NCBI GenBank assembly: GCA_963767715.1
Contig: CAVYFA010000015.1
Coordinates: forward strand, 62,001 to 126,000
DNA length: 64,000 nucleotides
Direction: 5' to 3'
Source: CAVSXS01 sp963767715
Lineage (GTDB): Bacteria > Chloroflexota > Ktedonobacteria > Ktedonobacterales > Ktedonobacteraceae
Translations under genes and position numbers: made by a program
Notes under the pieces: model-generated
What the model saw: the letters and a program-made list of their open reading frames with translations, nothing else
The model's database searches: none
What the model was told of the DNA's origin: nothing
Shown here: positions 25,173 to 32,209 of the stretch, piece by piece
Layout of the letters: every line of letters starts with the position of its first letter
How positions within the stretch are numbered: position 1 is the first letter of the stretch

Positions 25173-26315
25173 ATGAAATTTGCGACGAATGCGATACACG
25201 CGGGACAGCAGCCTGACCCGACCAGCGGCGCAGTGATGACGCCGATTTACCAGACAGCGACCTATGCCCAGGCAGGGTTAGGTGAGCATAAAGGATATGA
25301 GTACGCCCGCACCGGCAACCCGACGCGCACTGCGTTAGAGGGGTGCATTGCCGCGCTTGAAGAAGGGCAGTATGGGCTAGCTTTTGCCTCGGGCCTGGCT
25401 ACCGAAAGCGCAATAGCGAGCCTGTTGAGCGCGGGCGACCACATTGTCTCCTGCGATGATCTCTACGGAGGCACCTATCGTCTCTTCGAACGGGTGATGC
25501 GTCGCTACAACGTAGAGGCGAGCTACGTACCGGCGGGGGACATGCGCGCCTATGAGCAGGCAATCCGGCCCAATACCAGAATGATCTGGCTGGAATCTCC
25601 TACCAACCCGCTGCTGGCGCTGGTAGACATCGAGGCGATCGCGGCGCTGGCGCATCGGCACAACCTGCTGGTAGTGGTTGATAATACGTTCGCAAGCCCG
25701 TATTTCCAGCAGCCGTTGAAGCTGGGTGCGGATATCGTGGTGCATAGCACGACGAAGTACCTGAACGGCCACAGCGATGTGATCGGAGGGGCGCTGGTCA
25801 CTAGCAACGAAGAGGCGTACCAGTCGCTCAAATTCTACCAGAACGCGGCTGGCGGGGTGCCGGGTCCCTTCGATGCCTGGCTCACGCTGCGCGGCATCAA
25901 GACGCTGGCGGTGCGCATGCGGCAACACGAGGAGAACGCCATGGCAGTCGCGAAGTTCCTGCAAGAGCATCCGCTCGTCGAGAAAGTCTACTACCCCGGC
26001 CTGCCATCGCATCCAGACCACGCACTGGCCAGGCGGCAGATGAGCGGCTTCGGCGGCATGGTGTCGTTCCAATTCAAGGGAACTTATGACGACGTAGCGC
26101 GCGTAGTGCGCGGCTTCCGCGTCTTCGCGCTGGCCGAAAGCCTCGGTGGGGTCGAATCGCTGGTCTGCCACCCGGCCTCGATGACGCACGGCTCCATCCC
26201 CAGGGAACTACGCGAGGCACGCGGCCTGACCGATACTCTCTTACGCCTGTCAGTCGGCATCGAAGATATCGACGATTTGTTGGGTGATCTCGAGCAGGCG
26301 CTCAAAGAACCGTAA
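25173..26315 (+). CDS. PLP-dependent cystathionine gamma-synthase / gamma-lyase
   Basis: 380 residues, fold type I Cys/Met metabolism PLP enzyme. Visible marks are the N-terminal FATNAIHAGQQPDPTSGAVM, the substrate/PLP region YEYARTGNPTRTALEGCIAA, the Asp in VVVDNTFASPYFQQPL, and the PLP lysine in VVHSTTKYLNGHSDVIGGAL. SLGGVESLVCHPASMTHGSI follows near the C-terminus. The enzyme makes cystathionine from O-acyl-homoserine, or splits it to cysteine; sequence alone does not separate MetB from the lyase. It is monocistronic with its own promoter. Confidence 0.93.
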   Translation: MKFATNAIHAGQQPDPTSGAVMTPIYQTATYAQAGLGEHKGYEYARTGNPTRTALEGCIAALEEGQYGLAFASGLATESAIASLLSAGDHIVSCDDLYGGTYRLFERVMRRYNVEASYVPAGDMRAYEQAIRPNTRMIWLESPTNPLLALVDIEAIAALAHRHNLLVVVDNTFASPYFQQPLKLGADIVVHSTTKYLNGHSDVIGGALVTSNEEAYQSLKFYQNAAGGVPGPFDAWLTLRGIKTLAVRMRQHEENAMAVAKFLQEHPLVEKVYYPGLPSHPDHALARRQMSGFGGMVSFQFKGTYDDVARVVRGFRVFALAESLGGVESLVCHPASMTHGSIPRELREARGLTDTLLRLSVGIEDIDDLLGDLEQALKEP

Positions 26316-26364
26316 GATGGCACACATCGCATCCAGTTTGTTACAATTTGGGCGACCAACCGAT

Positions 26365-26396
26365 GTAATATACATAGGCCGCGGCGTTTATATTAC
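26365..26396. repeat. Inverted repeat between the PLP enzyme and the L,D-transpeptidase gene
   Basis: GTAATATA and TATATTAC (8-bp arms) are 16 bases apart with CCGCGG between them. A second, longer-range pair ACATAGG/CCTATGT overlaps. It lies 75 bases before the ATG at 26470 and may be an operator or the 3' end of the upstream unit. Confidence 0.35.
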
Positions 26397-26469
26397 TGAA
26401 ATACCTATGTTCTATTGTTTTGTCATATGCAATGATTTTCTCTTATTGAGCTAGGAGGCGCGTGCTACG

Positions 26470-28182
26470 ATGGCACATTTTCCCGTACCCCGGCGTAAAG
26501 CTCGCAGAGGGGCTATAATACTTGTTTGTATGATGCTGGTAATGATTGTTCTCAGCGCCTGCAACGGCACTGCCCAGGTGCAACAACAGGCTGACGCAAA
26601 TAAATCTGCCTTTCATGAAGAGATCGCCCATGCAGAAAGTATCGGCGTACCCGGTGCCATGCTCAAGCCTATCATGAACCAGGCCGTGTTGCTTGGCAGC
26701 ACGTCCGCGCCGTTCGCCTTATTTAATGAGCAGCCTGTAGACACTTACAATTTGAACCTGGCCCAGCGTTATTCGATGCTCACCGTGGAGGTGCAGGGGC
26801 TGGAGGTACAGGCGACGCAGCAGCTCGACTACCAGGCCAGCCAGGATTTGCAAACGATGGAAAACGCACTGGCCCAGCGGCAGGCGCAGAAGTTTATCGA
26901 GGCCCACACGTTTGCCACGCAGTTGACCGACTACCAGGCGCAGTTGGCGAAGGCCCAGTACCCCAAAGACTACATCCAGATCAGTCAGGAGGCGAAAAAT
27001 TCTACGAAGGCCCTTCACCTGATGGGACCGGCGTACAATGCCCTCTCCTCGCTGCAACAGGTGATACAGCAGCTCAAGACTTCGCACCTGGACACAACGG
27101 CGCTTAGCCAGCAGACGCAGGATGATCTCACGTCCTTCCGAAATGCCACCGGACCGGACGCTTATTCAAATCTGATCGACCTGGTTAATACGCAGTTGCA
27201 AGAAACAACCGTCTATTCTACCCAGGCTATTCCTTTTGTCGGCGCTATAAAAATACAGCAGTTACGCAACGATGTGAACCTGCTCAAGCAGTATGGCGTG
27301 AATGCCACCAGCTTCCAGCAGAAACTCACAGCCGATCAGCAGGCCCTCAGCAGCGCGAAGAACATTAACGATTATCTGAAGGTCTCGGCCCAGATCGATA
27401 ACGACACGAACGCGATCCAATTCCCACTGACGCAGGGCCAGGCGAATTACCTGCTCAAAAAATTCCAGGCCGAGGTATGGAGTTGGGGAAATGGCCACCA
27501 GTATCACGATCCATATGATGGCGGCGCGTATCATCTAGATTACGAATATGATCAACAGGGTATCGGCTCTGACGCGGTTGCAGCCGTGCAGTCGGCGCAA
27601 ACGCTGGATGACTACCAGTCGGCCATCGACCTGATCAACAACGACTTCCTGAACCTGCATGCCATGGAAGCCGACTACAACGATAGGACGCCCTGGAATC
27701 GTTGGCACACCGCCGATGTCAATTTGATGAAGCACTATGGGGTCTTCGGTCCCAATTCTGGTCCCGTGCTGGTGGTCTCGCTGGTCGAGCAGACGCTGCG
27801 CTACTACAACAATGGCAATATGGTCAGGGCATTCCTGGTCGTCACCGGCCAGTACTTGAGACCCTCACCTCCGGGATTCTGGAGCATCATCCTGCGCGAA
27901 CATCCGACCGAATTCAAGTCGACCGAGCCGCCCGGGTCGGCGTTCTGGTACCCGCCCACGCCGATCCAGTACGCGATGGAGTACCATGCCGGAGGTTACT
28001 TCTTCCACGATAGCTGGTGGAGAGGCATCTATGGCCCAGGAACGAACTTCCCCCATAGCGACCCGTCCGGTACGACGACCTTCAACGGCAACGGCAGTCA
28101 CGGCTGCATCAACATGGATCCGAACGACGTGGCCTGGCTGTATACTCAGATCCCCTGGGGAACGCCGGTGATTGTGTATTAA
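26470..28182 (+). CDS. L,D-transpeptidase (YkuD) lipoprotein with long helical domain
   Basis: 570 residues. The N-terminus is a basic stretch, a hydrophobic helix and the lipobox VLSAC at residue 31, so the protein is a lipoprotein on the outer face of the membrane. Residues about 35-420 are predicted helical and Gln-rich (QQVIQQLKTSHLDTTALSQQ), possibly a spacer across the wall. The C-terminal 130 residues are the YkuD domain: VVSLVEQTLRYYNNGNMVRA and the catalytic NGSHGCINMDPNDVAWLY with His and Cys. It would form or edit 3-3 peptidoglycan cross-links. TAGGAGG supports the start. Confidence 0.92.
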   Translation: MAHFPVPRRKARRGAIILVCMMLVMIVLSACNGTAQVQQQADANKSAFHEEIAHAESIGVPGAMLKPIMNQAVLLGSTSAPFALFNEQPVDTYNLNLAQRYSMLTVEVQGLEVQATQQLDYQASQDLQTMENALAQRQAQKFIEAHTFATQLTDYQAQLAKAQYPKDYIQISQEAKNSTKALHLMGPAYNALSSLQQVIQQLKTSHLDTTALSQQTQDDLTSFRNATGPDAYSNLIDLVNTQLQETTVYSTQAIPFVGAIKIQQLRNDVNLLKQYGVNATSFQQKLTADQQALSSAKNINDYLKVSAQIDNDTNAIQFPLTQGQANYLLKKFQAEVWSWGNGHQYHDPYDGGAYHLDYEYDQQGIGSDAVAAVQSAQTLDDYQSAIDLINNDFLNLHAMEADYNDRTPWNRWHTADVNLMKHYGVFGPNSGPVLVVSLVEQTLRYYNNGNMVRAFLVVTGQYLRPSPPGFWSIILREHPTEFKSTEPPGSAFWYPPTPIQYAMEYHAGGYFFHDSWWRGIYGPGTNFPHSDPSGTTTFNGNGSHGCINMDPNDVAWLYTQIPWGTPVIVY

Positions 28183-28272
28183 CAGCGCGGGTTCCGGAAG
28201 GGCGGCCTTGAGGGTTGTTACCTGTCCCCCAGACAGTGCGCCTGAGATCGCCCTTTCGAAGGGTACTCGTGT

Positions 28273-28302
28273 TTGACAGGTTTATCGATCTTCTGCTATA
28301 AT
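28273..28302 (+). promoter_or_regulatory. Consensus promoter for rpsT-rplS-rnhB
   Basis: TTGACA (28273-28278), 18-base spacer, TATAAT (28297-28302). The leader to rpsT is about 90 bases and contains a small hairpin (CGCCC...GGGCG, 28355-28372), which may take part in autoregulation. Confidence 0.8.
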
Positions 28303-28399
28303 CCGTAGGCACTCAGTCCGGCAAATAGTCGGAGTCTTTTGATGTTTATAAACTCGCCCATGTGATGGGGCGGTTGTTTCGGGGAGGTTTATTACTCAC

Positions 28400-28666
28400 A
28401 TGCCCAATAATGCATCTGCGAAGAAGCGCATGCGCCAGGAAGCGAAGCGCCGCTTACACAATCGCAGTGTTAAATCACTCGTGAAAACACAGGTCACGAA
28501 GGCTCGCGTTGCAATCAGCTCCGGCGATAACGCAGAGGAAGCTGTCCGTGCAGCCGCCAGCGAGCTAGACCGCGCAGCCAAAAAAGGCGTCATCCATCGT
28601 AATAACGCTGCTCGTCGCAAGTCGCGCTTGATGAAGCAACTCAACGCGGCCAACGCAGAAAGGTGA
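28400..28666 (+). CDS. rpsT: 30S ribosomal protein S20
   Basis: An 88-residue basic helical protein with the S20 pattern: MPNNASAKKRMRQEAKRRLH, RSVKSLVKTQVTKARVAI, and AAKKGVIHRNNAARRKSRLM. S20 binds 16S rRNA early in 30S assembly. GGGGAGG lies upstream of the ATG. rplS follows after 9 bases, an unusual pairing (S20 is often alone), but both are under the promoter at 28273. Confidence 0.96.
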   Translation: MPNNASAKKRMRQEAKRRLHNRSVKSLVKTQVTKARVAISSGDNAEEAVRAAASELDRAAKKGVIHRNNAARRKSRLMKQLNAANAER

Positions 28667-28675
28667 TCTTAGAGG

Positions 28676-29179
28676 ATGGCAGAGAAAGAAGTTATTACCA
28701 AGCCAGCCGGGAGAGCGCTGATGTCCGTAGTGGAGCGCCCTCACCTGCGTAAGGATATACCGGAAATCCAGTCGGGCGACACGGTCCGCCTGCAAGTCAG
28801 AGTCGTCGAGGGCAACCGCGAGCGGCTGCAGCCGTTCGAGGGCGTAGTGATGCGCCTGCGCGGGGGCGGCATGAGCCGCAATTTTACCGTGCGCCGCATT
28901 ACGCACGGAGTCGGCGTTGAACGCACATTCCTCTTGAACTCACCACGTATCGAGAAGATCGAAGTAGTACGTCACGCCAGGGTGCGCCGCAAGCAGTTGT
29001 ACTATTTGCGCGGTTTGACCGGCAAGGCTGCTCGCCTGAAGGAAATTCGCCCGACAACCGCCAAAGAAGCCGCAGCGAAAGTAGCCGCCAGGGCTGCGCG
29101 CGCTGCGTCGACAGCCACCGAAACCGTCAAAACCACTGAGATCGCGGAAACTCCACCCGTTGAAAGCGCCAACGAGTAA
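28676..29179 (+). CDS. rplS: 50S ribosomal protein L19
   Basis: L19 lies at the 30S-50S interface. The core is clear: RKDIPEIQSGDTVRLQVRVV, EGNRERLQPFEGVVMRLRGG, FTVRRITHGVGVERTFLLNS and RRKQLYYLRGLTGKAARLKE. The protein is 167 residues against about 115 usually; the extra 40 C-terminal residues are Ala/Thr-rich and low-complexity. rnhB overlaps or abuts its 3' end, a common pairing in bacteria. Confidence 0.96.
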   Translation: MAEKEVITKPAGRALMSVVERPHLRKDIPEIQSGDTVRLQVRVVEGNRERLQPFEGVVMRLRGGGMSRNFTVRRITHGVGVERTFLLNSPRIEKIEVVRHARVRRKQLYYLRGLTGKAARLKEIRPTTAKEAAAKVAARAARAASTATETVKTTEIAETPPVESANE

Positions 29180-29831
29180 ACAACAACCGACCCTCGAGGA
29201 AGAAATGGCCCTGCTACGTCAGGGCTATTCTCTTGTCGCCGGACTGGACGAAGCGGGGCGCGGCTGCCTCGCAGGGCCGGTAGTAGCGGCGGCTGTCATC
29301 CTGCCGCTCGAACGCGACACCTGCGCGGAGCTGTTCGCCGGCGTATGCGATTCAAAGCAGTTAACTCCCCTGGCGCGCGAAAGTTTTTACGACACTATTG
29401 TGAGCAATGCCGTTGCCATCTCCGTCGGCTTCGGTTCTGTCGAGCTGATCGATGAACGCAATATTTTACAGGCAACCAGGCTTGCGATGCGTGCCGCGCT
29501 GGCCCAGCTTTCTCCAGCGCCGCATGCGCTGCTGCTCGATGCCCTGCTGCTGCCCGATGTGCCTCTGCCCCAGCGCTCCATCATCAAAGGAGACGCGTTA
29601 TGCCTCTCCATCGCCGCCGCCTCCATCATCGCCAAAGTTACCCGCGACCGCCTGATGCTACAACTCCACGAACAATACCCCCTATACGGCTTCGCTCAGC
29701 ACAAAGGCTACGGCACGGATGCGCACCTTGCAGCCCTGCGCGAACACGGCGCCTCCCCCATCCACCGGCAGAGCTTCGCCCCGGTACGCGAATTATACGG
29801 GTTGTTTGAAATGAACCCGAGTGATGCTTGA
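29160..29831 (+). CDS. rnhB: Ribonuclease HII
   Basis: RNase HII removes ribonucleotides from DNA and RNA primers. Acidic catalytic motif GLDEAGRGCLAGPVVAAAVI (Asp-Glu), then CDSKQLTPLARESFY, and AAASIIAKVTRDRLMLQLHE with the later YGFAQHKGYGTDAHLAALRE. The TTG at 29160 overlaps rplS by 20 bases and keeps a conserved-looking PTLEEE segment; an ATG at 29205 with GAGGAAG is the alternative and gives 208 residues. The stop codon coincides with the -35 box of the following TetR gene. Confidence 0.94.
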   Translation: MKAPTSKQQPTLEEEMALLRQGYSLVAGLDEAGRGCLAGPVVAAAVILPLERDTCAELFAGVCDSKQLTPLARESFYDTIVSNAVAISVGFGSVELIDERNILQATRLAMRAALAQLSPAPHALLLDALLLPDVPLPQRSIIKGDALCLSIAAASIIAKVTRDRLMLQLHEQYPLYGFAQHKGYGTDAHLAALREHGASPIHRQSFAPVRELYGLFEMNPSDA

Positions 29832-29878
29832 CATCCGGTTTTTTTCATGGTATAAAATGACTGAATGTCATTCAGTCA
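29828..29878 (+). promoter_or_regulatory. Promoter and palindromic operator of the TetR gene
   Basis: TTGACA (29828-29833), 17-base spacer, TATAAA (29851-29856). Immediately downstream, 29858-29878 is a perfect palindrome with 10-bp arms TGACTGAATG / CATTCAGTCA around a central T. A repressor there would block the start site, so autoregulation by the TetR protein 10 bases downstream is likely. Confidence 0.88.
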
Positions 29879-29887
29879 ACGAGGACA

Positions 29888-30502
29888 ATGATGCCGGAAC
29901 TAACCCTAGAAGAAACACGCGCGAAGCGCAAGGCCATTCTTGACGCTGCACGCACAATTATCGCGAAGCAGGGATACGAGGAGACGACCATCGCCCAGAT
30001 TGCCTCGGCTGCCGGTGTAGCGGTCGGCACGGTCTATCTCTACTTCCACAATAAACGCGACATCTATACCGCGCTTTCCCTCGAGTGGGTGAATGCTATC
30101 GCGGAGGCGCTTCAGGACCCCCACATATTGAATTTACCGATAGAGCAGATTCCGCGCGCTATGATCGAAGCGTCATTTCGCATCTGCCATGAAAATAGCG
30201 AATTGATGTCGGTTTTTCAGGTAGATATTCAATCCGGCGAGGAATTGCAGAAGCACAAAGAAGCGGAAGAAGTCATCACAAAAGCGCTTGATAGCTTCTT
30301 TCACATAGCTATCGAGAGAGGTCAATTGTCTCCCTTTGATACTATGATGTACTCGAAGATCATCTTCGGTATGGTGCATTCCGTACTGTTTGATTGCTAC
30401 TGTATCGAAAATGGAGAGAATGAGGCACAGTACCGCGAAAGTACCATCGATTTTCTCGAGCGCTTATTCTTTGGCCCACCCCTCGGGCTTATAAAGGACT
30501 GA
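29888..30502 (+). CDS. TetR family transcriptional regulator
   Basis: About 204 residues. The N-terminal helix-turn-helix is typical: RKAILDAARTIIAKQGYEET, TIAQIASAAGVAVGTVYLYF, HNKRDIYTALSLEW. The C-terminal ligand/dimer domain is of the TetR_C type but gives no clear ligand hint. GAGGAC precedes two adjacent ATGs (29888, 29891). Its operator is probably the 21-base palindrome just upstream; a similar, shorter palindrome lies at 30555 after the gene. Confidence 0.93.
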   Translation: MMPELTLEETRAKRKAILDAARTIIAKQGYEETTIAQIASAAGVAVGTVYLYFHNKRDIYTALSLEWVNAIAEALQDPHILNLPIEQIPRAMIEASFRICHENSELMSVFQVDIQSGEELQKHKEAEEVITKALDSFFHIAIERGQLSPFDTMMYSKIIFGMVHSVLFDCYCIENGENEAQYRESTIDFLERLFFGPPLGLIKD

Positions 30503-30554
30503 AGGTAGCATTCCGTACAACCTTTTGAGACAGCCGTAGTATTAGGAAAAGAAG

Positions 30555-30571
30555 TGAATGAGCTTCATTCA
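30555..30571. promoter_or_regulatory. Second TetR-type palindrome
   Basis: TGAATGA-GCT-TCATTCA shares the GAATG/CATTC half-sites of the operator at 29858. It lies 19 bases before a short frame with a good ribosome-binding site, so the TetR protein may control that transcript too. Confidence 0.6.
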
Positions 30572-30589
30572 TAATGAAAGGAGCAACCC

Positions 30590-30652
30590 ATGTTAAGCAA
30601 ACTCGGGAGCGAGAGACCGCCAACGTGTAGTCAATTCTGTAGGGGACAATGA
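30590..30652 (+). other. 20-codon open frame behind the second TetR palindrome
   Basis: ATG at 30590 is preceded by AAAGGAG at good distance and codes MLSKLGSERPPTCSQFCRGQ, then stops. It may be a leader peptide, a small protein or the stub of a lost TetR-controlled gene. Nothing downstream continues in frame. Confidence 0.35.
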
Positions 30653-30729
30653 TGGAGACTCGAGAGCGAGCCTTTTGCGCTCCCAACGGGCATATCCCCG
30701 GGCTGAAGAGGGCTGTGGTGTGGCAGGCT

Positions 30730-31011
30730 TCATCCACCACGCCCCTCTTCTTCCTGGGGTACAACGGGGTTGGATTCATTCTCCCTACCCATCTCAATGC
30801 GTGTTAGCGAGAGCAAGGGCAGGCCTAAATCGCGTATTTTGATCAGCACTCCATGCAAGGCGGTTTGATCGATGAGTGGGCCAGTGAGAATGGTTTCTCC
30901 ATTGTCCACCAGCGTGATGGTCAACCCATCAAACCAATCCGACCAATCACTGTCAAGATGTCCCTTGACGACGATCCGGTAGACCTCTTGTCGAACGTGT
31001 TCACTTTCCAT
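30730..31011 (-). CDS. Conserved hypothetical protein of about 93 residues
   Basis: The ATG at 31011 is chosen because AAGGAG lies 7 bases upstream; an ATG at 31017 is the alternative. The sequence has a recognisable block: YRIVVKGHLDSDWSDWFDGL, then TILTGPLIDQTALHGVLIKI and RDLGLPLLSLTRIE. Similar short proteins occur in many Chloroflexota and Actinobacteria in my memory, without a known function. No membrane segment. It is followed by nothing on the same strand. Confidence 0.75.
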   Translation of the reverse strand: MESEHVRQEVYRIVVKGHLDSDWSDWFDGLTITLVDNGETILTGPLIDQTALHGVLIKIRDLGLPLLSLTRIEMGRENESNPVVPQEEEGRGG

Positions 31012-31086
31012 TCCCATGCTCCTTGCTCACCCTCTTGCTCTCGCGCCGTCAAGGGAACATCCTGCTCAGCATGGCAGAGAGTTGCA

Positions 31087-31998
31087 TCATCTCGAAGCAT
31101 ACGACAGGTACACCAAAAAAATGGGAATATCAGTGCCTGCATGGAAAACCGCAGGCGCGAGAATGCTTCTAGATTTTTGCATCAGAAAGCCCAGGACCAA
31201 TCCCTGGATCAACGCGATAGCGAGAAAAATCGGCAAACTCCGGCTATACTGGACTTGTACATGGAACGAGGCGAATATGATGGCTGCGAGCATATTCGAA
31301 GCCAAGGGGCCTAGAAACCTCCCATACTTTTTCAGGAAGAGTCCTCTGAACCACAATTCCTCTCTTAGACCGTTGCAGAGCACGAGCACGAGGAGTGCTG
31401 GTGTGAGTGCGAGAAAGCGTGAAAGGGTCACCCCATTGTTTGGAAAGAATGACTTGCTGAGCCCGAACGCGGCCAGGAGAAAGAACACCAGAAAGCCGAG
31501 TATGCCGACAACAAGCCACTTCCAACTCCTCTCCTTATTGATAAAGAGAGAATTCAAGTCGCTTCCCGATGCCTTTGTGAGAAGGATTATCGGTAGAGTC
31601 AAGCTTAGCGTGGCGAACAACTGAGCGAGAACGGTCCCCAGAACGGTGGAAGCGAGTGGATTATTCACGCTGGGAGTCTCGTGCAGAACGTCATGAATGA
31701 ACCACTGTTGAAGCGGACTAATCGAAACATCCCCCACAAAACCGGCGACAGTGAAGACAAAGAAGGCGAAAGGAATCTCCCAGTATCTCTGAAGGCTTCG
31801 GCTCCTCCTTGTGAGGACTGCGACTGTTAGGAGCAGAGCAGCCAGACCCAACAGAAAGGCATCCTCAAAGATGCCTGGAGGTATCAACGAGACGCTTGCT
31901 CGATAGGCAAAGCCCGCGGCTAAACAGAATACGACGAGTACGGAACGCGAGATGAGGCTCGTAGGTTCCTTAGTGACAATCACATTGCTAGTAGTCAT
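31087..31998 (-). CDS. CPBP family intramembrane metalloprotease
   Basis: 303 residues with about eight membrane helices. The catalytic motif pair of the CPBP/Abi family is present: GLREELWFRGLFLKKYG (EE...R) and IIFASFHVQVQYSRSLPIFL (His), with a later LVLGFLMQKSRSILAPAVFH that supplies the third motif. Members mature CAAX proteins in eukaryotes and act in bacteriocin immunity or regulation in bacteria. No bacteriocin gene is adjacent. Confidence 0.88.
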   Translation of the reverse strand: MTTSNVIVTKEPTSLISRSVLVVFCLAAGFAYRASVSLIPPGIFEDAFLLGLAALLLTVAVLTRRSRSLQRYWEIPFAFFVFTVAGFVGDVSISPLQQWFIHDVLHETPSVNNPLASTVLGTVLAQLFATLSLTLPIILLTKASGSDLNSLFINKERSWKWLVVGILGFLVFFLLAAFGLSKSFFPNNGVTLSRFLALTPALLVLVLCNGLREELWFRGLFLKKYGRFLGPLASNMLAAIIFASFHVQVQYSRSLPIFLAIALIQGLVLGFLMQKSRSILAPAVFHAGTDIPIFLVYLSYASR

Positions 31999-32209
31999 TA
32001 GACCTCTCCTTTTGTCTCGCCGCCATCTCGGCGGCCAAACAATTCACCAACACAGTGTTCTAAAAAGCAATGTAACCGGCGACAGGGCAGGTTTGCACCC
32101 ATCAAAGGGTGGGAAAAGGGGGTGGGTTTCCTGCACTCGAAGAAAGAGAGGAATCTAGAGGTGGAGCGATGGCAAGCATCACCCTATTACACGGGTTCAG
32201 AGAGTCTTG

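Noticed and set aside
28197..28255. Weak inverted repeat AAGGGCG...CGCCCTT after the L,D-transpeptidase gene
   Set aside because: Seven-base arms 45 bases apart without a U-run; within chance for this composition.
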